This document shows, one piece after another, positions 47,842 through 58,664 of a stretch of 64,000 bases of DNA; position 1 is the stretch's first letter; each line of letters opens with the position of its first letter. The position numbers and the translations under genes were made by a program. Origin of the DNA: Allopusillimonas soli (GTDB lineage Bacteria; Pseudomonadota; Gammaproteobacteria; Burkholderiales; Burkholderiaceae_B); the NCBI RefSeq assembly GCF_004153445.1, contig NZ_SDQC01000003.1:124001-188000 (forward strand), in the 5' to 3' direction. The notes below the pieces were generated by a model. It saw only the letters and a list, made by a program, of their open reading frames with translations. It was not told where the DNA came from and ran no database searches.

Positions 47842-49398
47842 TCATATTCTAGTGAGGGCCCATATGGCCACGCCTATGCCCACAGCCAGAATTGCACACA
47901 ATGCCATAAGCACGCGATTAGTGTGTTCCTGAGTGCGCAGCAGACGCTCCATTTGAGAGTTTAACTCATGCGGCACGACGGGTTTGCTCAGGTGCGCATG
48001 TACCAGGCGTGGGATCTGGGGCAACAATTGCGACCACTGGGCAGCCTCCTTGTCGAGCTGCTTGCGCAGCCCCGCCAACCCCACTCTTTCGCGCATCCAG
48101 TTTTCCAGATACGGCTTGGCTGTTTTCCAGAGATCGAGCCCCGGATCCAGCTCCCGGCCCATACCTTCCACATTGAGCAGCGTTTTTTGCAGCAGGACCA
48201 GCTGCGGCTGAATTTCAACATTGAAGCGACGCGAGGTCTGGAACAGCCGCAGCAGCACCTGTCCCAGGGAAATCTCGGACAGGGGACGGTCGAAATACGG
48301 TTCGCAGACGGCCCGCACCGCCCCCTCGAGCTCTTCTTCGCGCGTGGTGGCCGGCACCCACCCCGACTCGATGTGCAATTGCGCCACCCGGTGGTAGTCG
48401 CGTCGGAAGAATGCCAGAAAATTCTGGGCCAGATAGTTTTTGTCGAACTCGGACAGGGAGCCCACGATGCCGAAATCCAGCGCAATGTATCGGCCCAGCG
48501 TCTCCGGACGATCGGACACGAAAATATTGCCCGGGTGCATGTCGGCATGGAAGAAGCCGTCGGAAAATACCTGCATGAAGAATATTTCAACACCGCGCCG
48601 GCCCAGCTCGTGGGTATCTATCCCGGCCGCCTTCAGCTCGTCGATGCGGCTTACCGGTATGCCATACATGCGCTCCATGGTGAAAACCGTGGTGGCGCAG
48701 AATTCCCAGACGACCTCGGGCACCATCAAAAGGTGTTCCCGTCCGTGTTCCGCCGAAAAGTTGCGCCGCAACTGGCTGCAATTGGACGCCTCCCGAATCA
48801 GGTCGAGCTCATCGTGCAGATAGTTGTCAAACTCCGCCACGACCTGTCGCGGCTTCAGGCGCCGGCCATCGGCTGCCAGGCGTTCGACCAGCCGCGCCAA
48901 TACCGCCAACAGGGCAAGATCTTTCTCAATAATGTCGCGCATGCCCGGGCGCAATACCTTGACGGCTACTTCGCGCCCATCGTGCAAGACGGCAAAGTGC
49001 ACCTGGGCGATGGACGCCGACGCCACCGGATCAGTTTCAAAATGCTTGAAGAGCGTGTGCGGAGATGCGCCCAGCGCTGCCTCTATGCAGTCGGCCGCCT
49101 GCTCGGAGGGAAAGGGTGGCACCCGGTCCTGGAGCAAGGCCAGCTCCAGCGCAATATCCAACGGTATCAAGTCGCGGCGCGTGGAAAGCACTTGGCCAAA
49201 TTTGACGAATATGGGACCCAGCGACTCCAGGGCAAGACGCAGGCGCACGCCGCGCGGTGTGCGAGGCGCGCGTCCAAAACGGACTACGCGCAGCAGGCTG
49301 TAGGCGAGCGGGTGCTTGATGCCTGAAAGCACCAGCTCGTCCAAACGGTAGCGCAATGCAACGAAAACAATACGGAGCAGTCGGAAGAAGGTGAACAT
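47842..49398 (-). CDS. ubiB: ubiquinone biosynthesis protein UbiB
   Basis: A 518-residue atypical kinase/ATPase (ADCK/ABC1 family) required for ubiquinone synthesis. The N-terminal KxGQ motif is in [13 protein letters not shown], the Ala-rich nucleotide loop in ASASIAQVH, then [21 protein letters not shown] and ALDFGIVG. The C-terminal membrane segments (about 497-516) end the chain in ALTRI. UbiB helps extract lipid intermediates for the soluble Ubi complex. It starts two bases after the ubiJ stop, so the pair is co-translated. Confidence 0.96.
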   Translation of the reverse strand: MFTFFRLLRIVFVALRYRLDELVLSGIKHPLAYSLLRVVRFGRAPRTPRGVRLRLALESLGPIFVKFGQVLSTRRDLIPLDIALELALLQDRVPPFPSEQAADCIEAALGASPHTLFKHFETDPVASASIAQVHFAVLHDGREVAVKVLRPGMRDIIEKDLALLAVLARLVERLAADGRRLKPRQVVAEFDNYLHDELDLIREASNCSQLRRNFSAEHGREHLLMVPEVVWEFCATTVFTMERMYGIPVSRIDELKAAGIDTHELGRRGVEIFFMQVFSDGFFHADMHPGNIFVSDRPETLGRYIALDFGIVGSLSEFDKNYLAQNFLAFFRRDYHRVAQLHIESGWVPATTREEELEGAVRAVCEPYFDRPLSEISLGQVLLRLFQTSRRFNVEIQPQLVLLQKTLLNVEGMGRELDPGLDLWKTAKPYLENWMRERVGLAGLRKQLDKEAAQWSQLLPQIPRLVHAHLSKPVVPHELNSQMERLLRTQEHTNRVLMALCAILAVGIGVAIWALTRI

Positions 49399-49400
49399 GG

Positions 49401-50099
49401 CTACCTTTGACCCTCACCAGCGCGCCCGCCGGGCTGCCCGTCCGACGCCCGCGCTTGCCTGGCAGCGCTGGACGCCTCTTTTTGCCGGCCTCGAGGACCC
49501 AGCCGCGCCAAGCGCGCATCGAGAAGGTCGAGCCGGGCCTGAATGTCGTGCACGCCTTGCGACCAGGCATCGTATGCCGTCCGGCTGGTCAGCATGGCGC
49601 TTTCCTCGACCAGATATTCCGATATATTGCCCGCCAGGCGCTCGCCGGCCTGGCGCACGCCGTGCGTGAAACGCCGCCCGCCCGCCATGATGCGGGCGGC
49701 AGGCACGTCGCCCACCAGCCGGGCCAGGTCATCCTCTGCATCCCAGCGCAGCATGCGTGCGAGATCGGATACAACTTGGGCCAGGCCAGCATCCCCCTCC
49801 AGGCGTATGAGACCGGCCAAGGCCTCGTGGTCATGCTGGCGCAATAGACCAGGCAGGCTGTGCAGGCTGTCCCGCGGCAACGTAAGCGTAACGTCGGGTG
49901 CCACGGCATCGTCGCAGTCGCCAGCCAGCCCGTCCGACTGTATGGTCAGATTGATGCGCAGCGGCCCAGCGACAAAGCGCACACATTTCCCCGCATGGGA
50001 GGCGAGGCGATCACGTGCCCACGGCTCACGCCTCAACAAGGCATTGAGCGGGCCGAGGTAGAGCGTGGCGAGGCCTGGAGGCGTGGGCAGAGAAAACAT
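49401..50099 (-). CDS. ubiJ: UbiJ-like SCP2-domain ubiquinone assembly factor
   Basis: A protein of about 232 residues with an N-terminal SCP2 sterol-carrier-like domain ([21 protein letters not shown], then [17 protein letters not shown] and [21 protein letters not shown]) and a C-terminal coiled region ending in a charged tail. It matches UbiJ, the scaffold of the soluble ubiquinone-synthesis complex that binds the isoprenoid tail. The start at 50099 begins the conserved part; in-frame starts up to 50213 exist with no better ribosome site. It is directly upstream of ubiB. Confidence 0.85.
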   Translation of the reverse strand: MFSLPTPPGLATLYLGPLNALLRREPWARDRLASHAGKCVRFVAGPLRINLTIQSDGLAGDCDDAVAPDVTLTLPRDSLHSLPGLLRQHDHEALAGLIRLEGDAGLAQVVSDLARMLRWDAEDDLARLVGDVPAARIMAGGRRFTHGVRQAGERLAGNISEYLVEESAMLTSRTAYDAWSQGVHDIQARLDLLDARLARLGPRGRQKEASSAARQARASDGQPGGRAGEGQR

Positions 50100-50285
50100 G
50101 TATCGGGGCTGGCGGGGCAACGCCGTCGAAATGTGCATCTGGGAAAGCAGGAACTCAAGTTTACCGGTTTTAGGGAGCCGCGCGAAAAGCCTGGCCCGAT
50201 CCGGCTGGGCCACCTTTGGGCAGGCGCTGGCGCACGGCCGACCCCAGGCACCCGCCTGGTAAATAAAAGACCGCCCTGCGCTTTG

Positions 50286-50319
50286 GCAAATAAAGAATGG
50301 CGCCCCCGAGGAGCGCCAT
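50286..50319 (-). terminator. rho-independent terminator after the Tim44-domain gene
   Basis: On the minus strand, ATGGCGC and GCGCCAT form a hairpin (50297-50319) followed by the T-rich TCTTTATTTG. It lies about 70 bp after the Tim44-domain gene, separating it from ubiJ-ubiB, which must then have their own promoter between it and 50100. Confidence 0.8.
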
Positions 50320-50387
50320 CCATGCGTAGTGCCGACGATGCCTGCGTCGCCCGGGGGGCTTCAACAGCGCCCGCGGGCGGTAATCGG

Positions 50388-51359
50388 TCAGCCTGCCTGA
50401 TCCAAGGGAATTTGCTGGATGCCGGCCAGCAGCCAGCCTGCGCCATCGGCCTTGAACAGATTCCAGACCTCCTCGAACCGGAACGCCTCGGCACCGGGGT
50501 CCTCGCGCAGCATGCCCGAATAGCGCACGCTGGCCAGATGCCCGCCAGAGACAGACTCTATGCCCAGCAGTTCTGCATTCAGCAGGACAACCTCGGTGGT
50601 GTTTGCGCCGGCCCGCCGCACGACCTCGGGCTTGACCTCCGCCATGAGATCGTCGGTGAGATATTCGCGCAGGCGATCAAGATCACCTGCATCCCAGACA
50701 GACTGGATCTCAATGAACTGCCTCTTGGCATTGGCCAGAAAAGCGGCGGTATCGAAATCGCCTGGAATAAACCATGACTTGTCCACCGGCGGCGCGGGAA
50801 CCGCGTCAGGTACCGCCGTTGCGGAAGCGGACTGGTGATGCGCACCGGGCCACGCCGGCTTGTCGGCTTGAGCCTGTTGCTCCTGGCGCAACATGCCATG
50901 GCCGCCACGCCCCGCCCCCTGGGTCGCCTGCTGCATGGGAGACCCGGCCCCGCGCAGCTTGCGGAAAATGAACAGGATGCCAAATGCCAGTAGGCCGATG
51001 AGTATCAGGCTGGACATGAACTCTAGGAAGGCGCCTGATAGCCCGAGGCTGGACAGAAGCGCGGCGATGCCGAGGCCCGCCGCGATGCCGGCGATGGGCC
51101 CCAGAAAGCGGGACATGCCGCTTTTGCCCGCCGTGGAAGCCGCTGCCCCGCCCGCTGCGGCACTGCTGCGAGTGGTAGTGGACGCAGCGGAGGGCGGCGT
51201 GGCAGCCTGTCTCTGTTGCGTGACATTGCTGGACTGGCGCCCGAAGCTCTTGCCGCCGCCCATGCGGCGCGCCTCGGCGTCGAACGATGCGGACAGCATG
51301 GCTCCGGCCGAAATGGCCAGGACAAACATGGCAAGCAGTCTTGAACCGCGAAAGGTCAT
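50388..51359 (-). CDS. Tim44-domain membrane protein
   Basis: A 323-residue protein. It begins with a signal-like segment (residues 8-28), then MGGGKSFGRQS, a motif typical of bacterial Tim44-like proteins, a low-complexity Ala/Ser/Thr stretch, and one or two membrane helices at about 87-131. The C-terminal Tim44-like domain (about 205-320) has DFDTAAFLANAKRQFIEIQSVWDAGDLDRLREYLTDDL. The bacterial role is undefined; the mitochondrial relative anchors the import motor. ACAGGAGT precedes the ATG. It is downstream of ubiE by 167 bp. Confidence 0.87.
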   Translation of the reverse strand: MTFRGSRLLAMFVLAISAGAMLSASFDAEARRMGGGKSFGRQSSNVTQQRQAATPPSAASTTTRSSAAAGGAAASTAGKSGMSRFLGPIAGIAAGLGIAALLSSLGLSGAFLEFMSSLILIGLLAFGILFIFRKLRGAGSPMQQATQGAGRGGHGMLRQEQQAQADKPAWPGAHHQSASATAVPDAVPAPPVDKSWFIPGDFDTAAFLANAKRQFIEIQSVWDAGDLDRLREYLTDDLMAEVKPEVVRRAGANTTEVVLLNAELLGIESVSGGHLASVRYSGMLREDPGAEAFRFEEVWNLFKADGAGWLLAGIQQIPLDQAG

Positions 51360-51526
51360 GTAGTACTCCTGTGCGAGCGCGCGATAACCGCGCGCCGACT
51401 TATGGATATGGGAAAGAGACCGCCACGGAGGCAGCCTGGAAACTATTTCCTTACTGGAAGCTGAACGTTAGCACAAAGTAGGATCGCGCGCATGGAAAAA
51501 AGTTCCGCGGCAACGACGACTTTGCG

Positions 51527-52321
<795 letters not shown>

Positions 52322-52447
52322 GGTTTATCTATCGTAACCCATTAAGCCTCGACACATGCCGCCGCCCACAGCGCCCGGAAGCGTCACAAACCTGAAATAA
52401 TCATGCCATATGATCCTTCCCATGGACAACAACGCCAACCCAGCCCC

Positions 52448-53149
52448 ATGAGTACAACCATACTGGTCGTGGAAGACGAACCGGCCATCCAGGAATTAAT
52501 CTCCGTCAATCTCTCGTTCGCGGGCCACAAGGTGCTGCGCGCCTTCGATGCCGAGCAGGCGCAGACGCTCATTCGCGCCGAGCTGCCAGACCTGATACTA
52601 CTGGACTGGATGCTGCCCGGCGCGTCGGGCATCACGCTGGCCAAGACGCTGCGTTCGGAAGAGCGCACGCGGCAGGTGCCGGTCATCATGCTGACGGCCA
52701 AGGGCGCCGAGCATGACAAGGTCGAAGGCCTGGAAGCCGGCGCGGACGACTACATCACCAAGCCGTTTTCCCCCAAGGAACTCATTGCCCGCATCAAGGC
52801 CGTCCTGCGCCGGCGTGCGCCGCAGCTCACCGACGACCTCATCTGCATCGGCACCCTGGAGTTGGATCCGGCCACCCACCGGGTACGGGGAGGCGACGCG
52901 GCGCTCACGGTCGGACCGACCGAGTTCCGCCTGCTACACTTTTTCATGACGCATACGGAACGGGTTTTTTCCCGGGCGCAATTGCTGGACCAGGTCTGGG
53001 GCGATCATGTCTTCGTGGAAGAAAGGACTGTGGACGTGCATATACGGCGACTGAGAAAAGCCCTCGAGCCCAGTGGCCACGAAAACCACATCGAGACGGT
53101 GCGCGGCGCAGGCTACCGCTTCAGCGCCAAGGCCTCCCCGTCGGGCTGA
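52448..53149 (+). CDS. phoB: phosphate regulon response regulator
   Basis: A 233-residue OmpR-family regulator matching PhoB throughout. Receiver: acidic pocket VVEDE, phospho-acceptor Asp53 in LLDWMLPG, Thr in MLTAKG and Lys in ITKPFSPKEL. DNA-binding domain: GPTEFRLLHFFMTHTERVFSRAQLLDQVWG and TVDVHIRRLRKAL. It switches on phosphate-scavenging genes when phosphorylated by PhoR, encoded next. The ATG at 52448 is the standard start. No convincing Pho box was found in the 126-bp upstream region, and no pst or phoU genes are present. Confidence 0.96.
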   Translation: MSTTILVVEDEPAIQELISVNLSFAGHKVLRAFDAEQAQTLIRAELPDLILLDWMLPGASGITLAKTLRSEERTRQVPVIMLTAKGAEHDKVEGLEAGADDYITKPFSPKELIARIKAVLRRRAPQLTDDLICIGTLELDPATHRVRGGDAALTVGPTEFRLLHFFMTHTERVFSRAQLLDQVWGDHVFVEERTVDVHIRRLRKALEPSGHENHIETVRGAGYRFSAKASPSG

Positions 53150-53231
53150 ACATCCGCAGCGCCGCGCGTTCCACGCAACACATGACAGACCCGACCTCAG
53201 GCCCCAATTCCATTCATACAGTCCGCGCTTC

Positions 53232-54527
53232 ATGACCAAGACTCTCGTTTCCGTTGCCGCATGGGCATTTCTGGGATGGCTGATCGGTGCATGGCTGGGC
53301 GCTGCCACGGGCTTCGCCGTTATGGCGGCCGGCTTGCTGCTCATGATTCTCGTCAGCGGCTTGCAACTGTCGCGCATTGCGGCCTGGGTCGACGATATCG
53401 AGCAGCCGCCGCCCCCCTCCGTAGGTCCCTGGGACGATGTTCTCGCCCCCATCTATCGCAAGCTCAAGCGCGACCGGCACGACATTGCCGCTCTGGAGCG
53501 GCAGGTCGAGAGCATCATGATGGCCGCGCAGGCGCTGCCGGACGGCGCAATCACCCTAAATGAGTCCATGCAGCTCACCTGGTGCAACCAGACGGCCAGC
53601 GAACATGCCGGCCTGAATCCCGAATCTGATCGGGGACACAGCATCTTCAATATTTTGCGCGCACCCGAGTTCGCCCGTTATGCACGCCAGACCGAGTGGC
53701 CGACGGCGCTGATCCTGCATATCAACACCGATGGCCAGGACAAGACGCTGCTTATCCAGCTCACACGCTACGGGGTTGGCCAGTACTTGATTGTGACGCG
53801 CGACGTAACGCAGGTCGAGAAGCTGGAAACTACACGCAAGGATTTCGTCGCCAACGTATCGCATGAATTGCGCACGCCGCTTACCGTGCTGTCGGGTTTT
53901 CTGGAAACACTCGCCGACATGCCGCCGGGCTCGCTCAGCGACGAACAGAAGCAGCGTTACCATGGCCTGATGATGGAGCAGGCGCAGCGCATGCAGGCCA
54001 TCGTGGCGGACCTGCTCACCCTGTCCACGCTCGAGTCGTCGCCGACCGCCGAGGGCGGCCTCGTGCAAATGGGGCAGGTCGTGCGCACAGCGCTGCAGCA
54101 GGGCCGCGTGCTATCCGGCGACCAGCATGTATTTGTCGAGAACATCGATGACGGCCTCTGCGTCGAAGGGGTGGAAACCGAACTGGCCTCCGCGGTGTCC
54201 AACCTGCTGACCAATGCCATACGCTATACCCCGCGGGACGGCACTATCACCGTCAGTTGGTATGCGACCGAAGACGGCCACGCCTGTTATTCGGTGCAGG
54301 ACACCGGTATCGGGATCGCCAGCCAGGACATCCCCCGCCTTACCGAACGCTTCTACCGCGTCGACCGGGGCCGCTCCCGCGCCACTGGCGGCACTGGCCT
54401 TGGGCTGGCCATCACCAAGCATGTGGCCATGCGGCACCATGCTGAATTGCAGATCCAGAGCCGTTTCGGCGCCGGCAGCATTTTCTCTCTGGTTTTTCCC
54501 CCTTCGCGCACCAGCCGCGCGACATAG
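53232..54527 (+). CDS. phoR: phosphate regulon sensor kinase
   Basis: A 431-residue kinase. Two adjacent N-terminal membrane helices (about 4-22 and 25-44) with almost no periplasmic loop are typical of PhoR, followed by a basic linker, a PAS domain (about 95-195) and the kinase core. The phospho-acceptor is His211 in VANVSHELRTPLTVL. The N-box SNLLTNAIRYTP, G1 VQDTGIGI and G2 GTGLGLAITKH are intact. PhoR gets its phosphate signal through PstB/PhoU rather than direct binding. The ATG at 53232 precedes helix 1. It pairs with phoB 82 bp upstream. Confidence 0.95.
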   Translation: MTKTLVSVAAWAFLGWLIGAWLGAATGFAVMAAGLLLMILVSGLQLSRIAAWVDDIEQPPPPSVGPWDDVLAPIYRKLKRDRHDIAALERQVESIMMAAQALPDGAITLNESMQLTWCNQTASEHAGLNPESDRGHSIFNILRAPEFARYARQTEWPTALILHINTDGQDKTLLIQLTRYGVGQYLIVTRDVTQVEKLETTRKDFVANVSHELRTPLTVLSGFLETLADMPPGSLSDEQKQRYHGLMMEQAQRMQAIVADLLTLSTLESSPTAEGGLVQMGQVVRTALQQGRVLSGDQHVFVENIDDGLCVEGVETELASAVSNLLTNAIRYTPRDGTITVSWYATEDGHACYSVQDTGIGIASQDIPRLTERFYRVDRGRSRATGGTGLGLAITKHVAMRHHAELQIQSRFGAGSIFSLVFPPSRTSRAT

Positions 54528-54627
54528 CAGGGATCGCCTTTAGCCTTTAGAATTAAATCCCCGCAGGGGCGAGACACGCGGCAGTGCGCGCGGCCCCAGG
54601 CAATGAACAATTCGGAGGATCGCAGGC

Positions 54628-55407
54628 ATGCCGGGCTTGCACACAGATGCCGCCACCTGGTCCATCATTCCCCACGGCGACCGCTGTATCCTGGCTGTCT
54701 TCGGCCAAGGCATCGACGTCGCCGTCGGACGGCGCTGCGCGATGGCCGCCCAGGCACTGCGCCGCGCCGCCATTGCGGGAGTCACCGATGTCGTGCCCGC
54801 ATTCAACTGCGTGGCGGTGCATTTCGAACCGCGCCCGCCACAGACACAGCTGTCCAGCATGGCCAGCCACATCGATGGCGTGCTGCGCGAAGCCGCGGCG
54901 CAAGACGGCGAGCACGGCACCTCTGGCGAGAACGCCCGAGCCGCGGGAAGGCTGGTAGAAATCCCCGTGTGCTATGGCGGCGAACACGGCCCCGATCTCG
55001 AATACGTGGCCAGCCATTGCGGGCTGGATGCGGAAACCGTGATACGCCTGCACAGCGAACCCGCCGCCTACGTGTTTATGCTGGGCTTCGCGCCGGGAGC
55101 GCCCTACATCGGCGTTCATGACGCGCGCCTGGCCATAGGCCGCCGCGAAACACCCCGCACGCGGCTGCCGGCTGGCTCCGTGGCCATCGCCAATCGACAG
55201 ACCATGATCTATCCGAACGCCTCCCCGGGCGGATGGCACATCATCGGCGCCACACCATCCATCCTGTTCGATCCTGGCCGCGAGCCTGCTACCCTGCTGG
55301 CACCTGGAGACAACGTGCGCTTTGTGCCGATCTCGGCGGCGCAATATGCGTCGATGGCCGCCGGCAAGGCACACGACAAAGGCCCGGCACCCAGGGAGTC
55401 CTCATGA
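54628..55407 (+). CDS. pxpB: 5-oxoprolinase subunit PxpB
   Basis: A 259-residue protein of the KipI/allophanate hydrolase subunit 1 family. The C-terminal half has the family core: VEIPVCYGGEHGPDLEYVA, the segment FMLGFAPGAPYIGVHD, RTRLPAGSVAIANRQT and SPGGWHIIG. With PxpA and PxpC it forms the ATP-dependent bacterial 5-oxoprolinase, which opens 5-oxoproline to glutamate. A GGAGG ribosome site precedes the ATG. The stop overlaps the pxpC start (ATGA). No pxpA gene is next to the pair. Confidence 0.92.
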   Translation: MPGLHTDAATWSIIPHGDRCILAVFGQGIDVAVGRRCAMAAQALRRAAIAGVTDVVPAFNCVAVHFEPRPPQTQLSSMASHIDGVLREAAAQDGEHGTSGENARAAGRLVEIPVCYGGEHGPDLEYVASHCGLDAETVIRLHSEPAAYVFMLGFAPGAPYIGVHDARLAIGRRETPRTRLPAGSVAIANRQTMIYPNASPGGWHIIGATPSILFDPGREPATLLAPGDNVRFVPISAAQYASMAAGKAHDKGPAPRESS

Positions 55408-56402
55408 CCATCACGGTAATCAAGCCGGGCATGCTGTCATCCTTCCAGGACATGGGCCGGCACGGCGCCCAACACCTGGGCATACCCGTCAGCGGCGCCA
55501 TGGACACGCGGGCCCACAGGCTGGCCAATGCCCTTGCCGGCAACGCCGCCCAAGAGGCCACGCTGGAAATCACATTGACGGGGCCCGTGTTACGCTTCGA
55601 GACGCCGGCCTGCATGGCACTGGCCGGGGCGCTGCTCTCACCCGCCATCAACGGCGAGCCAATACCCAATAACCGGCCGTTGATCATTCGCAAGGGCGAC
55701 ATCCTGTCTTTCGGTGTCCGACAGGCCGGCGCGCGGGCCTACCTCGCGGTCCATGGCGGCTATGATCTGCCACCTGTCATGGGCAGCCGCAGCACATTCC
55801 TGGGAGGCGGCTTCGGCGGCTTGCATGGACGTGCGCTACGCAAGGGAGATGTCATCCCCTTGCTGTCGGCACTTCCTGAAGGCGGGCTGGATTCCCTGGC
55901 CCGGACACTGAACGACATGCGCATCTACCTGCCCGCCATCGTGGGATTCGCATCCCGGGAAACCCTGAGACTGCTGCGCAGCCACCATACGCCCCTGTTC
56001 ACGGAACAGTCGCTGAAAACGTTGCTGTCCACGCCATTCCGGATAAGCCCCCATTCGGAGCGCATGGGCTATCGCCTGCAGGGTCCCAGGCTGAGCATGC
56101 ACGAGCCTGCCCAGTTGCTGTCGGAGCCCACAAGCTTTGGCAGCATTCAGGTGCCAGCAGACGGCAATCCCATCATTCTGATGGCCGATCGCCAGTCAAC
56201 GGGCGGCTATCCGAAGATCGCGCATGTGGCGGCCATTGACGTGCCTCAGGTCGCGCAAGGCCTGCCAGGTGACACGCTGCGATTCCGCGAGATTTCGCTG
56301 GAGGAAGCACAATCCGAGGACGTGCGGCGCGAACAAGCATTCGCCCGCCTGGATCAGGAACTGGGCGGGTTTCACGATTTGCTGCGCACGGCCACCACCT
56401 GA
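55404..56402 (+). CDS. pxpC: 5-oxoprolinase subunit PxpC
   Basis: A 332-residue protein of the KipA/allophanate hydrolase subunit 2 family, also called biotin-dependent carboxyltransferase. It begins ITVIKPGMLSSFQDMGRHG and carries HLGIPVSGAMDTRAHRLAN, YLAVHGGYDLPPVMGSRST and the segment ILMADRQSTGGYPKIA, all standard. It forms a complex with PxpB. The ATG at 55404 overlaps the pxpB stop by four bases. It is convergent with ilvA, only 36 bp away, so a third subunit gene could not be in this operon. Confidence 0.93.
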   Translation: MTITVIKPGMLSSFQDMGRHGAQHLGIPVSGAMDTRAHRLANALAGNAAQEATLEITLTGPVLRFETPACMALAGALLSPAINGEPIPNNRPLIIRKGDILSFGVRQAGARAYLAVHGGYDLPPVMGSRSTFLGGGFGGLHGRALRKGDVIPLLSALPEGGLDSLARTLNDMRIYLPAIVGFASRETLRLLRSHHTPLFTEQSLKTLLSTPFRISPHSERMGYRLQGPRLSMHEPAQLLSEPTSFGSIQVPADGNPIILMADRQSTGGYPKIAHVAAIDVPQVAQGLPGDTLRFREISLEEAQSEDVRREQAFARLDQELGGFHDLLRTATT

Positions 56403-56438
56403 GCCCTGGCCGCGTCCACGGCCACCGCCAGGCCGGCG

Positions 56439-57947
56439 CTAAAGGAACAGCTGATAGGCAGGGTTTTCGCTTTCATTCCAGTAGGGGTAGCCCAGACCGT
56501 CGAGAAAGGCCTTGAATGCCTTCTTGTCCTCGGGGGGCACCTGAATGCCGACCAGGATGCGCCCATAGTCGTCGCCCTGATTGCGGTAGTGAAACAGACT
56601 GATGTTCCATTCCGGACTCATGGCGCCCAGAAACTTGATCAACGCACCAGGGCGCTCCGGGAACTCAAAGCGAAACAGCATTTCATGCTCGGCCAGCGCG
56701 GAACGCCCTCCCACCATGTAGCGCAGATGCGTCTTGGCCAGCTCATTGCCGCTCAGATCAAGCGTGGGAAATCCTTTCTTGCGGAAATTGCCGGCCAGCC
56801 GCTCCTGCTCGACCGCAGAGCTGATCTGCAGGCCGACAAATACATGCGCTGTTTCCGGATCGGAGATGCGGTAATTGAACTCGGTCACGGCGCGATTGCC
56901 CACGGCATCGCACAATCGCAGAAAACTGCCTCTTTTTTCAGGAATGGTCAAGGCGAACACAGCCTCCCGCGCCTCGCCCACATCGGCGCGCTCCGCAACG
57001 AACCGAAGGCGATCGAAATTCATGTTGGCGCCGCATGTGATGGCCACCACCGTCTTGCCCTTCCACTTCTGCTGCGCCGCATACCGCTTGGCGCCGGCCA
57101 GAGCCAGGGCGCCGGCGGGTTCAAGCACGCTGCGTGTGTCCTGGAAGACATCCTTGATGGCGGCGCAGATGGCATCGGTGTCCACCAGCACATAATCGTC
57201 GACATACTCGCGCGCCAGCTTGAAGGTTTCCAGCCCCACCTGCTTGACCGCCGTTCCATCGGAAAACAGGCCGACGTCGTTCAGGGTAATGCGCCGACCC
57301 GCCTTGATGCTGCGCACCATGGCGTCGGAATCCTCGGTCTGCACGCCGATGATCTTGATGTCCGGACGCAACTGCTTCACATAGGCCGCCACGCCAGCGA
57401 TCAGACCGCCGCCGCCTATGGCCACAAAGATGGCGTCGATGGGCCCGGGGTGTTGGCGCAGTATCTCCATGCCTATCGTCCCCTGCCCTGCTATGACGTC
57501 CGGGTCATCGAAGGGGTGAACGAAGGTGAGTCTCTCTTTTTTTTCAAGCTGCCGGGCGTGCTCAGCCGCATCAGAGAAGCTGTCTCCCGCCAGGACGACC
57601 TCTCCGCCAAATCGCCTGACGCCATCTATCTTGACCTGGGGGGTGGTCGTCGGCATGACAATGACTGCCCGCGTCCCGAGCCGGCTGGCCGCCAGGGCCA
57701 CACCCTGCGCATGATTGCCCGCCGACGCCGCGATGACGCCGCGCTTGAGCTCGGCTGGGCTGAGATTCGCCATCTTGTTGTAGGCGCCGCGCAATTTGAA
57801 GCTGAAGACCGGCTGGGTGTCTTCGCGCTTGAGAAAGACCGTGTTGCCAATACGCCCTGAAACCTGAGTGGCCAGTTCGAGGGGTGATTCGACAGCAACG
57901 TCGTAGACCTTGGAAGTGAGGATGCGCTTGAGGTAGTCGTTGGACAT
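56439..57947 (-). CDS. ilvA: biosynthetic threonine ammonia-lyase
   Basis: A 502-residue pyridoxal-phosphate enzyme that turns threonine into 2-oxobutanoate, the first committed step to isoleucine. The catalytic Lys51 is in SFKLRGAYNKM, ASAGNHAQGVALAA binds substrate, and the phosphate-binding glycine loop is IGGGGLIAG. Two C-terminal ACT-like regulatory domains (about 325-500) make it the long, isoleucine-inhibited IlvA rather than the short catabolic TdcB. The ATG at 57947 matches the known N-terminus; an upstream in-frame extension to 58091 is Pro/Arg-rich and unlikely. Confidence 0.96.
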   Translation of the reverse strand: MSNDYLKRILTSKVYDVAVESPLELATQVSGRIGNTVFLKREDTQPVFSFKLRGAYNKMANLSPAELKRGVIAASAGNHAQGVALAASRLGTRAVIVMPTTTPQVKIDGVRRFGGEVVLAGDSFSDAAEHARQLEKKERLTFVHPFDDPDVIAGQGTIGMEILRQHPGPIDAIFVAIGGGGLIAGVAAYVKQLRPDIKIIGVQTEDSDAMVRSIKAGRRITLNDVGLFSDGTAVKQVGLETFKLAREYVDDYVLVDTDAICAAIKDVFQDTRSVLEPAGALALAGAKRYAAQQKWKGKTVVAITCGANMNFDRLRFVAERADVGEAREAVFALTIPEKRGSFLRLCDAVGNRAVTEFNYRISDPETAHVFVGLQISSAVEQERLAGNFRKKGFPTLDLSGNELAKTHLRYMVGGRSALAEHEMLFRFEFPERPGALIKFLGAMSPEWNISLFHYRNQGDDYGRILVGIQVPPEDKKAFKAFLDGLGYPYWNESENPAYQLFL

Positions 57948-58133
57948 GGATGGTCTGGAGAAGGAATTGAAAAGAACGAGCGCCCACGCGGGCGCAAGAA
58001 ATAAAGGATACCACCGACTGGCAGCGCCTCGCGCAGGCGCCTGGCCGGCGCGAGGTACGGATGCGCGAGCACATGGTTTACTATTCGGCATCCTCCGCCG
58101 TGCGCAGCGCTACCGCGCTGCCTTGTACACACC

Positions 58134-58664
58134 ATGGAAGCCTGGCTCCACACCCACATACAACTGCTGCTTGCCGCACTCGCGCTGCCTCAATACGGGC
58201 TGAGCACAATATTCATCATCAGTGTGGTGTCCGCCACGCTGCTGCCCCTAGGATCGGAGCCCGCCGTCTTCGGTCTTGTGAAAATTGCCCCCGCGTTGTT
58301 CTGGCCGGCAGTGCTCGTGGCCACGGCAGGCAACACCGTGGGCGGCGCTATCAGCTACGCCATGGGGCTGGGGGCCGATAAGGCTTATGAACGCTGGCGC
58401 GAAAAGCATCCTTACAAACCTCGCACCAAGGTTGGCGGACGCTGGCATGACTACGTCGGCTACTGGCTGCATCGCATGGGCCCGCCCGCGCTGCTCTTTT
58501 CGTGGCTACCAGTGGTGGGCGACCCGCTCTGCGCGGTGGCCGGGTGGCTGCGCCTGCCGTTCTGGCCAAGCATGCTGTACATGGCAATAGGCAAATTCCT
58601 GCGCTATGCCGTCATGACCGCGGCACTGCTCTGGCTATTTCCTGGAAACGTGCCTATGTTCTAG
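58134..58664 (+). CDS. YqaA-family (VTT/DedA-like) membrane protein
   Basis: A 176-residue inner-membrane protein with about four hydrophobic segments. SATLLPLGSEPAVFGLVKI, the segment TAGNTVGGAISYAMGLGAD and the re-entrant-like LFSWLPVVGDPLCAVAGWLRLP are conserved in YqaA and in the wider VTT/DedA superfamily, which includes lipid scramblases and transporters. Its own function is untested. It is divergent from ilvA and overlaps the convergent LysR gene by four bases at the stop (CTAG). Confidence 0.88.
   Translation: MEAWLHTHIQLLLAALALPQYGLSTIFIISVVSATLLPLGSEPAVFGLVKIAPALFWPAVLVATAGNTVGGAISYAMGLGADKAYERWREKHPYKPRTKVGGRWHDYVGYWLHRMGPPALLFSWLPVVGDPLCAVAGWLRLPFWPSMLYMAIGKFLRYAVMTAALLWLFPGNVPMF

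Noticed and set aside
52322-52447. Pho box before phoB
   Set aside because: Only one loose half-site (CGTCACA) was found; there is no second direct repeat at 11-base spacing.
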